Shown here: piece after piece, positions 18,554 through 27,411 of the stretch
Layout: each line of letters begins with the position of its first letter
Numbering within the stretch: position 1 is the first letter of the stretch
Origin: Sulfobacillus thermosulfidooxidans
GTDB lineage: Bacteria > Bacillota > Sulfobacillia > Sulfobacillales > Sulfobacillaceae
NCBI RefSeq assembly: GCF_001280565.1
Contig: NZ_LGRO01000001.1
Span: forward strand, 1,178,001-1,242,000
Direction: 5' to 3'
Length of the DNA: 64,000 bases
Program-made: the position numbers and the translations under genes
The notes under the pieces: model-generated
Told to the model about the DNA's origin: nothing
Databases searched by the model: none
The model's input: the letters and a program-made list of their open reading frames with translations, nothing else

Positions 18554-19996
18554 ATGCTCGATACGCAAAGTATTCAGGCTATTCAATGTATTGTAGGGGA
18601 GCATAATCTGCTATATGATCCGGCCCGGATTAAAGCCTACGATTGTGATGGTTATACGGCAGAAAAAGCCGAACCGAGCGCCGTCGTCTTTCCTGAAACG
18701 ACTGAACAGGTGTCTTTGCTTGTACAGTATTTTTACCAACACGGTATTGCGTTTCTTCCTCGAGGGGCGGGGACGGGGCTTAGTGGAGGAGCGATGCCCA
18801 CCCATCATGAAGTCATTATTAGTCTGGTTAAGATGGATAAAATACTGAGTATTGATTATGAGAATCACCGGGCTGTTGTTCAACCGGGTTTTGTTAACTT
18901 ACATTTGACTCAAAGGATTGCGAGCCATGGTTTTTATTATGCTCCCGATCCGTCAAGTCAATCAGTATGTACGATTGGCGGAAACGTCGCCGAAAATTCG
19001 GGGGGATCACATTGTTTGAAATATGGCGTCACGACCAACCATGTGGTAGCCATCAAATGTGTGTTGCCTACCGGTCAGATTGTGGAACTCGGTGAAAATT
19101 TTGGAGATGCCGTGGGCTATGATTTGCTAGGCGTCGTTGTGGGTTCCGAAGGCACTTTAGGCATAGTGACGGAAATCACTGTCAAAATTCTTAAAAAGCC
19201 AGAATCCGTCAAGACACTTTTGGCCTTGTTTGACCGTATTGAGGATGCATCAGATACGGTATCAGCCCTGATACGCCATGGTATCATTCCAGCAGCTTGC
19301 GAAATGATGGACAAACTCACACTCTATGCGGTCGATAAAAGTCACTATCATGTCGGATATCCCGATGATATCGAGGCCGTATTGCTTATTGAAGTCGATG
19401 GACTTGAAGCGGGTGTCGATGATGTTGCAGCAGAAGTCGTTCATGTCTGCACCGCCCATCATGTTCGCACCGTAAATCTTGCGGCCAACGATGCCGAAAG
19501 AGATTTATGGTGGAAAAGCCGAAAAATGGCATTCCCGGCTATTGGTCGTATTTCTAACGATTATTTAGTGCAAGATGGAGTGATTCCCCGAAGTCAATTG
19601 ACTCATGTTCTTGAAAAAATTGCGGAACTTAGCCAGAAATTCGGATTGCGTGTGGCCAATGTTTTTCACGCTGGTGATGGCAATTTACATCCTCTCATTT
19701 GTTATGATGCTCGAAATCCGGAGGAATTACAGCGGGCGGTCATGCTCGGACAACAAATTCTCGAGTTGTGTGTTGATGTAGGGGGAAGTATTACCGGGGA
19801 ACATGGAGTCGGTATTGAAAAGATCCAACACATGGCCTATATGTATAATCAATTCGATTTGGAGGCTCAATCACGCCTAAGATACGTTTTTGATCCTTTA
19901 GGATTGTGTAATCCAGGAAAAATTCTGCCCACGCCACAAAGTTGTGGGGACCGGCCTACACGTCATGTTGTTATGAGTATTCCATCATCTCTCTAA
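18554..19996 (+). CDS. glcD: Glycolate oxidase GlcD-like FAD subunit
   Basis: A 480-residue FAD-linked oxidase/lactate dehydrogenase of the GlcD family. Motifs include PRGAGTGLSGGA (about 72-83), IGGNVAENSGGSH (about 143-155), YDLLGVVVGSEGTLGI (about 192-207) and, in the C-terminal domain, VFHAGDGNLHPLI and SITGEHGVGIEK, which carry substrate-binding His and Glu residues. Length is as expected. GAAGGGAAGAG before the ATG at 18554 fixes the start. It is the catalytic partner of the GlcE and GlcF subunits just upstream and would oxidise glycolate or D-lactate at the membrane. Confidence 0.88.
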   Translation: MLDTQSIQAIQCIVGEHNLLYDPARIKAYDCDGYTAEKAEPSAVVFPETTEQVSLLVQYFYQHGIAFLPRGAGTGLSGGAMPTHHEVIISLVKMDKILSIDYENHRAVVQPGFVNLHLTQRIASHGFYYAPDPSSQSVCTIGGNVAENSGGSHCLKYGVTTNHVVAIKCVLPTGQIVELGENFGDAVGYDLLGVVVGSEGTLGIVTEITVKILKKPESVKTLLALFDRIEDASDTVSALIRHGIIPAACEMMDKLTLYAVDKSHYHVGYPDDIEAVLLIEVDGLEAGVDDVAAEVVHVCTAHHVRTVNLAANDAERDLWWKSRKMAFPAIGRISNDYLVQDGVIPRSQLTHVLEKIAELSQKFGLRVANVFHAGDGNLHPLICYDARNPEELQRAVMLGQQILELCVDVGGSITGEHGVGIEKIQHMAYMYNQFDLEAQSRLRYVFDPLGLCNPGKILPTPQSCGDRPTRHVVMSIPSSL

Positions 19997-20144
19997 TGCG
20001 GATGATGAGAGACTCTGGGATTGCGCAGAATAGGATGATATTCCATGATGCAGCCAAATTGTCCTCCAATGATTGCTACGTTCGATAATGAAGCGCAAGA
20101 AGGCAAAACAGATAATCTCATGACAGGGTGGGAAGAATACGAAA

Positions 20145-20180
20145 GTATCATAACACTTCGAAATCGAAGTGTTATGATAC
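20145..20180. promoter_or_regulatory. Perfect 36-base palindrome in front of the MFS gene
   Basis: Two 16-base arms (20145-20160, GTATCATAACACTTCG, and its exact reverse complement at 20165-20180) flank AAAT. It ends 22 bases before the MFS start codon and is not followed by a T-run, so it looks like a repressor operator or an RNA hairpin in the leader rather than a terminator. Confidence 0.55.
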
Positions 20181-20202
20181 CGGTTCGAAAGCAGGACAAC
20201 GA

Positions 20203-21390
20203 ATGCCTTATGCGCACTATCGTCAATTTCTATGGGTTGTATTTCTCAATTACTTCGTGCAAAATAGCTGGTCCGTTCTGTTGTTATGGCGCGTGTTGGA
20301 AAAAACCCATTCAGCAGTATGGATGGCTTTTGCCCTAATGTTAGGTACGATTTCTGATGTTTTTGTTGGGTTGCTTGGACCCCAAAGAGGGGGAGGACAA
20401 TCGATAGCGAGCATCATGCTCTTTCAGACTGTCATCATGGGTGTGGGCGTTATATTAGCACCATCATCTTTGGTCGGATTATTAGTTATTGCCTTAATCA
20501 ATGGGTGGTTATCTGGCCGCGTTGTTCCATTGCTCCAAGCACATCTTATGCGTCATACTCCTGTGGACCACTTGCGCCATGCGTCCCGCGGTTATGAATT
20601 GGCCTCGCGTTTTGGTATTCTGTTGGGCCCGTTAGCGGCGGGGTGGGGTTTGGCAAATCTATCATTTTCACAACTTATTTTGACTGTTTGCGTAGTCCTG
20701 GCCATCGCATTTTTGCTAATCCGGCCGCTGTCTACCGCATGGATTGGATTACCGCGTCCAGTACATCAAACACAGTCTTTTCAGCCGTTTTTCTTGGCCG
20801 TACGTCAGATAACGCATGATTCGTTTCTTGGTTTGGCATTAGCGATTCGTGGGCTAAACAACCTGTTGTGGCCGGCTTTTACTTTAGGCATCCCTTTGTT
20901 GGTGCTCAAACAATGGCACCATGGGTCATTAGGTTATGGAGTTATACGGTCTACATGGGGATTGAGCACGATTATTGGTGCGGTGTGGCTTCTTCCCCGA
21001 ATCCGGGCATCTCTCAAAAAGTTCTATTTCGTATCGTGGATGATGACAGGAACCGGCTTTGCCTTGTTAGCCTTAAGCCCGTCTTATTATTGGGCACTGG
21101 GCGCCGCGATGATCGGAGCCATCGCGTCTCCAGCAGTGCATGTGGCCTTAGATACCCATATTGGCGAGCATATTCCCGCGTCAGATCAAGGACATGTGTT
21201 TGCGGTCCAACAATTTGTCATGTCTGGCCTCGGAGTGATGGGTCTTGGTATTATGGCCGCATTATACAAAGTCTTTCATCCACAAACGGTTTTGATTTTA
21301 ACAGGAATGGTGATGATTAGTGCTGCCGTTGTCGGATTTTTGTACTATTCTCGTCATATAGCGGGCAATCAAGCCAAGATGTCCGTATAA
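20203..21390 (+). CDS. MFS transporter
   Basis: A 395-residue membrane protein with about 11-12 predicted helices, of the drug-efflux type of major facilitator. The open frame extends back to 20128, but that part would encode the arms of a palindrome and is polar. AGGAC seven bases before the ATG at 20203 gives a start directly before helix 1 (QFLWVVFLNYFVQNSW). Amphipathic loops such as RHTPVDHLRHASRGYELASRFG (in parts) lie between helices 4 and 5. The substrate is unknown. The preceding palindrome suggests repressor control, though no regulator gene is adjacent. Confidence 0.8.
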   Translation: MPYAHYRQFLWVVFLNYFVQNSWSVLLLWRVLEKTHSAVWMAFALMLGTISDVFVGLLGPQRGGGQSIASIMLFQTVIMGVGVILAPSSLVGLLVIALINGWLSGRVVPLLQAHLMRHTPVDHLRHASRGYELASRFGILLGPLAAGWGLANLSFSQLILTVCVVLAIAFLLIRPLSTAWIGLPRPVHQTQSFQPFFLAVRQITHDSFLGLALAIRGLNNLLWPAFTLGIPLLVLKQWHHGSLGYGVIRSTWGLSTIIGAVWLLPRIRASLKKFYFVSWMMTGTGFALLALSPSYYWALGAAMIGAIASPAVHVALDTHIGEHIPASDQGHVFAVQQFVMSGLGVMGLGIMAALYKVFHPQTVLILTGMVMISAAVVGFLYYSRHIAGNQAKMSV

Positions 21391-21435
21391 AACAATTTTC
21401 CAGCTCCATTCAAATTGTGATGCCCTTGCAACCGA

Positions 21436-21687
21436 CTAGACCTCATCTGAGCAGGTATCGCATCCGGAGGCTGCCACAAGAGGCGCTGTAATGAGGCGAA
21501 CATTGAAGTCGATGGGCGCTTCCCGAAAAGCATCCCAGGTTGGAGGCTTTTCCCCAGTCAATTGAGCCAACTTTTGTGCCTGGTGATACTCATGGACTAA
21601 TTTGCGATCATAATCACCCGTTTGCAATGTCACGTCCCATACCGCCAAGCTAAATAAGGCCACCCCGATCAATTCTAAAATGATCAC
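21436..21687 (-). CDS. Small protein with one N-terminal membrane segment
   Basis: An 83-residue protein not recognised as a named family. Residues 1-17 (IILELIGVALFSLAVWD) are hydrophobic and could be an anchor. The rest is charged, with a Cys pair close to the end (GCDTCSDE), which might bind metal. The start is GTG at 21687, supported by AGGAGAGG six bases upstream. It is convergent with the MFS gene. Confidence 0.55.
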   Translation of the reverse strand: MIILELIGVALFSLAVWDVTLQTGDYDRKLVHEYHQAQKLAQLTGEKPPTWDAFREAPIDFNVRLITAPLVAASGCDTCSDEV

Positions 21688-21882
21688 GCGAATCCTCTCC
21701 TCATTCGTTTCATAAATCCCTGGGTTGTCGTTTTACTGTGTAAAAATACACATTAGTCAAATTTAAACATATTTTGAATCCTTTGCCCATCAAAATGTCG
21801 ACAAAATTCCAGAATAATTTTTCACACTGTCCCCATGCTTTGTAACCGCATGTTTTCAGCCATAGCGGATCGGGCAATAATT

Positions 21883-21918
21883 AGCGCTCCTCTAAACTCT
21901 GAGAGAAAAAGGAGCGCT
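21883..21918 (-). terminator. Hairpin downstream of the exported phosphorylase gene
   Basis: AGCGCTCCT (21883-21891) pairs perfectly with AGGAGCGCT (21910-21918) across an 18-base loop, about 50 bases beyond the stop of the minus-strand gene. No strong T-run follows, so it is a weak terminator or an mRNA-stabilising hairpin. Confidence 0.4.
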
Positions 21919-21969
21919 GAATATAATCCTCGATGGAGAGCCTTGAGGTGAAATGCGAAAAAACTCGAG

Positions 21970-23154
21970 CTAAGGCATGATATATTCTGACTCGTTAGGC
22001 GAGTTGATAGTTACGGTTTGGCCATGAGAGTTGGTATACACAATTTGTGTGACCGGCCCCACTTGGTAGAACGCTTTATTGCCTACGATGTAACCCCATT
22101 TTTTCGCATTGCTTTCGGGTGACAAGTTCGAAAACGTGGCGGTGTTTCGGAGCACTGAGGATTTTGGCCAGTGGGCGATCACACTTTCAACAATTTTGGC
22201 AGCGCGATCGGCCGCTAAGACGCCATGATATGTTGAGGGATACCAGGGGGAGTCCGAAATGCCCCGCACAATGAGCCAGGGAATACCCATTTGTGTTGTC
22301 ACATAAGCAAAGCCCATTCCTTCATTTTCGCCCGCGTCTGATGGGTACAAAGCATTTTGGGCAGCCATCCAGGATAGGGGCTCTGTCCATTGATTGGCAC
22401 TCCCAATAACGCCTTCTATGACTTTGGCAGGTTGCGATCCCGACTGTTTAGGGTTGCCGGTAATGTCGCTAACGGGGGTGGTTCCCAGTACTGCTTGAGA
22501 AGACAATGCCAGCGTGGCCAGAGCTTGAGAACCTGATAACGCTTCGAAATAGACATACTCAGTTGAGAGATGCGAGGACCCATAACCAAAATTTGCCGCA
22601 TTTTGGGGATTCGGTCCAACAATACCATACCCGCCAACGATCGCATGGGAATCAAGTGAATGGGGCGTAGTGAGCATTTCCAGCCCGGTATAAGGCGTAG
22701 CATCACCGTGATTATGATAATGTAATGACGATTTATCGACGACAAATCCACTCACCACAACATCGCCCACGTGTATGGAGGGATTGCGGGCACCAGCGGT
22801 ACCGGCCAGCAATGCACCTTTTAAATGGAAGGTAAGAGCCATTAAGGTCATGGCAAGTTCCGCGGCATATTCTTTTTCACCGCTCCGTACGTCTACCACT
22901 GGTTGACCGGCAATTGTGCCTACATAAAATATATATCCGTCTTTGCGAATCGTGTCTTGGACTTTCATCGCCGCCAATATCGGGGCTTGTTCCATGGCCA
23001 TCGGACTAATGATACCTATTCGCGGAACTTGCCAAAAATTCGATTCCTTTTGCGGCGTTGGTGTCGCAGCAGAGGATGGGGAAGAGGCTGCAATAGTGGT
23101 GATCCCAAAGGATACCGTCACCAAAAGCAATGCCATCCAGGACAATGATTTCAT
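21970..23154 (-). CDS. Exported nucleoside phosphorylase / MTA-SAH nucleosidase-like protein
   Basis: A 394-residue protein of the PNP/UDP phosphorylase fold. Residues 1-30 are a signal peptide (SWMALLLVTVSFGITTI then SSAATP). The fold begins at RIGIISPMAMEQAPIL, then LLAGTAGARNPSIHVGDVVVSG (in parts), and ENEGMGFAYVTTQMGIPWLIVRGISDS (in parts), where the Glu of NEGMG and the Asp of RGISDS match the ribose-binding Glu and catalytic Asp of 5'-methylthioadenosine nucleosidase. The core is interrupted by a long Ser/Gly-rich insertion, so it is larger than the usual 230 residues. AAGGAGA precedes the ATG. An outside-facing nucleosidase is unusual; a purine-salvage role is inference. Confidence 0.75.
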   Translation of the reverse strand: MKSLSWMALLLVTVSFGITTIAASSPSSAATPTPQKESNFWQVPRIGIISPMAMEQAPILAAMKVQDTIRKDGYIFYVGTIAGQPVVDVRSGEKEYAAELAMTLMALTFHLKGALLAGTAGARNPSIHVGDVVVSGFVVDKSSLHYHNHGDATPYTGLEMLTTPHSLDSHAIVGGYGIVGPNPQNAANFGYGSSHLSTEYVYFEALSGSQALATLALSSQAVLGTTPVSDITGNPKQSGSQPAKVIEGVIGSANQWTEPLSWMAAQNALYPSDAGENEGMGFAYVTTQMGIPWLIVRGISDSPWYPSTYHGVLAADRAAKIVESVIAHWPKSSVLRNTATFSNLSPESNAKKWGYIVGNKAFYQVGPVTQIVYTNSHGQTVTINSPNESEYIMP

Positions 23155-23524
23155 GCCACGTCTCCTTCATTCTAGTAGTGGGGAATTACGAACCTGGAAG
23201 ATATTTTCATGGTACCGTGTTCCTCTAGGACTTTTAAGAGGCTCAATGAAAATTTGTAGTCTTGCCCAATAATCTCTCCAGTTTTCTTACAATGTGATCA
23301 ATCCATAATCATTATGTTTTGTCGATCTAACAATAATCTTTGCTTTTCGACAATTATTGACTATAATACGGTGTATTCCTCACAATCACATCACAAATTT
23401 TCAAGGCATTACCTATCATTATCCTGATGATTTTGTCGACAGAAAAATACTGAATCGGGATATCTACCGATCATTTATGTACCCTTGTTTCTATATTCAT
23501 TGCAAATGCTGCGGGAGGTTGTCC

Positions 23525-25249
23525 ATGAAGAAGGTCTCACCTTTTATTCTCGGTACCACAATTCTGGGATTGCTCTCGGCTGGCTGTGGGCAGAGCTCGA
23601 CGACCGCGCAATCTTCCACACCGACATCGCCAGCGCCTTCGACGGTCGTGGTGGCTTTGCCGGTGCAAACGGCGCCGAATTGGTTTTTTCCAGTCCTCGC
23701 CTCAACTGGCTTTACAGATACGAATAGCCAGATGAATTTTATGATGTATAAACCGTTAGTATATATCAGTAAAACAGATGGGATTGACTATGCCAAATCG
23801 CTGGCAACCAATATCCAATATAATAGTTCAGGCACGCGCTATATCATCACATTAGGTTCTAAATACCGTTGGTCAAACGGTCGGCCTGTTACCGCTCAAG
23901 ATGTGGTATTTACTTGGGATATTATCAAAGCGGCCAGTGAAAATAATGCACCATGGTCTTATGGGGGTGCGGGGGGCGGAGGAATTCCCTCAGATTGGAC
24001 AAGCGTGCAAGCTGTCGGTTCCAATAAGGTGGTGGTCACCTTAGCTCATCCGGCCAACCAATCGTGGTTTATCCATAATGGCCTCGCCCAAATTATTCCT
24101 GTCCCCAAAAGTGCGTGGGACAAGTATCCTGGTAACATGAACCAAGAACTGACCTATATCAAAAGCATTGCCAATGTCCCTACGGCTGCTCCCTTCAAAA
24201 TCGTCGACGGGCCGTTTCAGTTTTCTCAAATGCAGCCCAACAATTATTGGGCGTTTACCCCCAATCCGCATTACGGCGGTAAAAAAGCGACGATTAAAAA
24301 GATTGAATTTCAATACGAAACGTCGTCGGCGAATGAATTTGCCGGCTTGAAAACCGGCACAGTTGATGTTGGATATCTACCACCATCTTTATGGGATTCC
24401 AAATCCTCCTTAAGCCATGTCGACCGATATTGGAGTGGCTATGCTTTTGGCTTTAATATGGCACGGGTTAATCAAAGTCCCGATGCCTTGGGAGGATTGG
24501 GGCCGGTCTTCAGTCAACGATATGTGCGGGCCGCGTTAGAAATGGGCATCGATCAAGAAGGTATTATTAACAGTTTCTATCATGGTCAAGGGGTCACAGA
24601 GGATGGCCCGGTGCCTTCCAAACCACCCACTCAATTTTATGATTCGGCGTTAAGCCAAGCTCCTTATCCCTTTAATCCGCAGGCTGGGAAAAAGTTGCTT
24701 GAAGAACACGGATGGCACATGGTTAACGGAGTGATGACCAAAAATGGTATTAAACTCGCATTTCCTCTCATCTATACATCCGGTAGCAACACTATTACCG
24801 ACGTGGTGCAATTAGTAAAAACTGATTGGGCTAAAGAAGGCATCCAGGTTACTCTTGTGCCAGCACCGTTCGACAACGTGATTCAAACCATGCATTCGAA
24901 CCCTGCCAAATGGGATGCCGCGTTTTGGGGTGGTGGGTGGACCTATCAACCCGATTATTACCCCACCGGAGGGGAATTGTTTGCAACGGGCTCTGCGGCC
25001 AATGCGGGTCATTACAATTCGGCGACGATGAATCGTCTCATCCAAGCCTCTTATGCTCCAGGTAGTCCTGCACAGACCAAAAGAGCATTATTTGCTTATG
25101 AAGCATGGGCTGTCAAAGATATACCGTATTTATGGTTTCCGTGGATTGCACAATTTAATGAAACGGCCAATACGGTCCACCATGTCGAGTCAACCTTCAA
25201 CCCCATTACAGACTTGTACTATCCAAACTATTGGACGACAACAAAATAG
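23525..25249 (+). CDS. Family 5 extracellular solute-binding lipoprotein
   Basis: A 574-residue ABC binding protein. The start at 23525 follows GGGAGG by five bases and yields a lipoprotein signal (MKKVSPFILGTTILGLL, lipobox LSAGC, Cys about 21) followed by a Ser/Thr/Pro linker; the longer frame to 23357 has no signal. Blocks typical of SBP_bac_5 are YKPLVYI, RWSNGRPVTAQDVVFTWD and ALEMGIDQEGI. Its C-terminal 345 residues are very similar to the truncated protein at 1-1035. Neither copy has permease or ATPase genes beside it, so they may share a transporter elsewhere. Likely ligands are oligopeptides or metal chelates. Confidence 0.9.
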   Translation: MKKVSPFILGTTILGLLSAGCGQSSTTAQSSTPTSPAPSTVVVALPVQTAPNWFFPVLASTGFTDTNSQMNFMMYKPLVYISKTDGIDYAKSLATNIQYNSSGTRYIITLGSKYRWSNGRPVTAQDVVFTWDIIKAASENNAPWSYGGAGGGGIPSDWTSVQAVGSNKVVVTLAHPANQSWFIHNGLAQIIPVPKSAWDKYPGNMNQELTYIKSIANVPTAAPFKIVDGPFQFSQMQPNNYWAFTPNPHYGGKKATIKKIEFQYETSSANEFAGLKTGTVDVGYLPPSLWDSKSSLSHVDRYWSGYAFGFNMARVNQSPDALGGLGPVFSQRYVRAALEMGIDQEGIINSFYHGQGVTEDGPVPSKPPTQFYDSALSQAPYPFNPQAGKKLLEEHGWHMVNGVMTKNGIKLAFPLIYTSGSNTITDVVQLVKTDWAKEGIQVTLVPAPFDNVIQTMHSNPAKWDAAFWGGGWTYQPDYYPTGGELFATGSAANAGHYNSATMNRLIQASYAPGSPAQTKRALFAYEAWAVKDIPYLWFPWIAQFNETANTVHHVESTFNPITDLYYPNYWTTTK

Positions 25250-25271
25250 ACTGACTCCGGTAGACATACTG

Positions 25272-25306
25272 AACCCGCGGATTGATACCTTGTCCGCGGG
25301 TTTGCT
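25272..25306 (+). terminator. Terminator of the binding-protein gene
   Basis: AACCCGCGGA (25272-25281) pairs perfectly with TCCGCGGGTT (25293-25302) and runs into TTTGCTTT, 22 bases after the stop. Confidence 0.75.
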
Positions 25307-25624
25307 TTCATCATGTCCATCATGACATTCTTCGTCTGCTGCCGGAGAAATCATAACGCGAATAGGGAGGTTGTCTCATAGCCTGAATTAACTAAAATCT
25401 ATCCTCCGATGATTAACGATGATTAACTAAGATTTTCTCGGGGTATTCTCAGCTTTTTAAAGGTCAGCACGACGTCACGTTGACGTCACGGTAATGAAAT
25501 TTGTCGATGGAGGTATTATGACCAGTACTAAGAACTCTGTTTCCTGGCCATAGCAATAGCATCTAAGAGAAGGGGTTTGAACAGTTTTAATTGAATCTAT
25601 CCAAAACTATGCCATACTATCCAT
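25307..25624. other. Left flank of the IS607-like element with tandem repeats
   Basis: No gene of normal size is present. It contains the tandem repeat GATGATTAAC (25408-25417 and 25418-25427), related ATTAACTAA blocks at about 25387 and 25423, and GACGTCACG twice (25471 and 25482, 11-bp period). These could be recombinase-binding repeats at the element's left end. An 11-codon frame at 25518 (MTSTKNSVSWP) follows GATGGAGGT and may be a leader peptide or the start of a gene cut by the insertion. Confidence 0.4.
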
Positions 25625-26279
25625 ATGGACCGATTAGTAACGATAGGTGAAGCGTCAAAAGTGCTTGGCGTCTCCATCACCACACCCCGGCGCTGGGAAA
25701 AAGAAGGCCGTTTGCAACCGGATGCAATGACCCCCGGCGGTCACCGACGATATGATGTCGTCAAACTGCAAACTGCGTCCGGAATTATTCCGACTCCAAC
25801 GCAGTGACAGAAAAACCGTCGCGTACGCAAGAGTTTCAAGTCATGATCAAAAGGAGGATTTAGAACGGCAAAAACAAGTTTTGGAAATGTATTGTGCTGC
25901 TCAAGGATGGACATATGAGGTCGTTGCTGATCTTGGATCAGGCATGAACGACCACAAGAAAGGCTTACAACGGCTATTGAATACCATTTTACCGGACGAA
26001 GTAGGCAGGTTGGTCATTACATATACCGATCGTCTCTTGCGTTTGGGAGCAGAACTGGTTTTTGCCCTTTGCGAGGCGAAAGAGGTGGAAGTGGTCATTC
26101 TCAATCAAAGCGAAGACACTCCGTTTGAAGAAGACCTTGCCAAGGATGTGCTGGAAATCATCACGGTATTTTCTGCACGCCTTTATGGTTCTCGTTCACG
26201 TAAGAATCAGAAATTGATCGCAGATATGAAAAAGGTGGTTGACGATGCGGAGAAGCCATCAAATTGCACTGGATCCTAA
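25625..26279 (+). pseudogene. tnpA: IS607 TnpA serine recombinase, frameshifted by a 7-bp duplication
   Basis: The first part (25625-25801) encodes a MerR-like helix-turn-helix: TIGEASKVLGVSITTPRRWEKEG and GGHRRYDVVK (in parts). The second part, in another frame to 26279, encodes the serine resolvase domain: VAYARVSSHDQKEDLERQ with the nucleophile Ser in RVSS, then ADLGSGMN, VGRLVITYTDRLLRLG and EDLAKDVLEIITVFSARLYG (in parts). At 25763-25776 AAACTGC occurs twice in tandem. Removing one copy joins the frames exactly as DVVKLRPELFRL. The gene is otherwise full length, so the break looks recent. Confidence 0.8.
25763..25776 (+). repeat. 7-bp tandem duplication inside tnpA
   Basis: AAACTGC is repeated directly (25763-25769 and 25770-25776). 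The extra copy shifts the frame by one base; it has the form of a slippage event. Confidence 0.85.
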
Positions 26280-27411
26280 TAACAAACACGCTACCTATTT
26301 TGCCAAAGCCTGTGGTGTAGCTCGGTTTGCCTACAACTGGGGGCTTGCACAGTGGAAGCGCCAATATGAGGCCGGTGAAAAACCCACGCAAGCTTCCCTT
26401 CGTCGGCAACTGAATGCCATCAAGCGTGAACAGTTCCCGTGGATGCTCGAAGTCACGAAAAACGCGCCACAAATGGCTTTGATTCACCTCGGTAATGCGT
26501 TCCAACGGTTTTTTCGAGGGGATGCGAAGTCTCCAACCTTCAAACAGAAAGGCGTTCATGACAGGTTCACGCTCACGAATGATCAGGTTGCCGTCAGTGA
26601 CAAGCGTATACGTATTCCCCATCTCGGATGGGTACGAATGCGAGAAACCTTGCGGTTCTCTGGCAAGATCATGTCTGCCACCATTTCCCGAAAAGCAGAC
26701 AAATGGTATGTCAGTATCACGGTAGACACGGAAGAGACGCCGGCGATGTGCGAAAACCAAGCGATAGTCGGCGTGGATTTGGGGGTCAACCGATTGGCTA
26801 CGTTGTCTGACGGAACCTTTGTGACAGGCGCAAAGCCTCACCAGGCCCTTTTGAATCGTTTACGTCGATTGTCCCGTTCGCTATCTCGCAAGCACAAAGG
26901 CTCGAAAAACAGAGCAAAAGCCCAACTCAAATTCGCGAAGCTCCACGCAAAGATCGCCAATATCCGCCACGACGCACTGCATAAGCTCACGACCCGCTTA
27001 GCGAATCAATACGGCGTGATTGTCGTCGAAGATTTGAACGTCAAAGGAATGATGGCGAATCATCGTTTGGCAAGAGCTGTGGGAGACAGGGGCTTTCATG
27101 AGTTGCGTAGGCAGTTAGCGTATAAGACATCAATGCGTGGTGGACAACTCATCATTGTGGATCGCTGGTTTGCCTCCAGTAAAATATGTTCAGAGTGTGG
27201 GACGAAACAAAAAAATATGCCACTGTCGATACGCGAGTGGACATGCCCGGAGTGTGGAACCCATCATGATCGAGACGTGAATGCTGCAAGGAATCTGATG
27301 AAATGGGCCGTGAGTTCCACGGTGACAGCCTGTGGAGAGGACGTAAGACCTGCTATTGCAGAGGCAGCCTCAACGAAGCAGGAATTTAACGTCAAAGCTA
27401 CCTATGCGTAG
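26245..27411 (+). CDS. tnpB: TnpB RNA-guided nuclease of the IS607 element
   Basis: A 388-residue TnpB (OrfB, Cas12-like RuvC nuclease). RuvC-I Asp is in VGVDLGVN (about 176-183), RuvC-II Glu in VVEDLNVKGM (about 260), a CxxC-CxxC zinc ribbon follows (CSECG and CPECG, about 317-340), and RuvC-III Asp is in DRDVNAARN (about 344-352). All catalytic residues and both ends are present, so it should be active. AAGGTGG six bases before the ATG at 26245 sets the start; a TTG lies two codons earlier. It overlaps the tnpA end by 35 bases. TnpB normally uses a guide RNA made from the element's right end. Confidence 0.88.
   Translation: MRRSHQIALDPNNKHATYFAKACGVARFAYNWGLAQWKRQYEAGEKPTQASLRRQLNAIKREQFPWMLEVTKNAPQMALIHLGNAFQRFFRGDAKSPTFKQKGVHDRFTLTNDQVAVSDKRIRIPHLGWVRMRETLRFSGKIMSATISRKADKWYVSITVDTEETPAMCENQAIVGVDLGVNRLATLSDGTFVTGAKPHQALLNRLRRLSRSLSRKHKGSKNRAKAQLKFAKLHAKIANIRHDALHKLTTRLANQYGVIVVEDLNVKGMMANHRLARAVGDRGFHELRRQLAYKTSMRGGQLIIVDRWFASSKICSECGTKQKNMPLSIREWTCPECGTHHDRDVNAARNLMKWAVSSTVTACGEDVRPAIAEAASTKQEFNVKATYA

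Noticed and set aside
20868-21320. 150-codon frame in another frame of the MFS gene
   Set aside because: Shadow of the transporter reading frame; composition is Arg/Cys/Ser-rich and not protein-like.
25408-25427. Start of a CRISPR or long tandem array (GATGATTAAC twice)
   Set aside because: Only two adjacent 10-base copies without spacers; it fits a short binding repeat or slippage better.
26161-26841. 226-codon frame on the minus strand
   Set aside because: It is the antisense shadow of the intact tnpB gene and shows no domain of its own.
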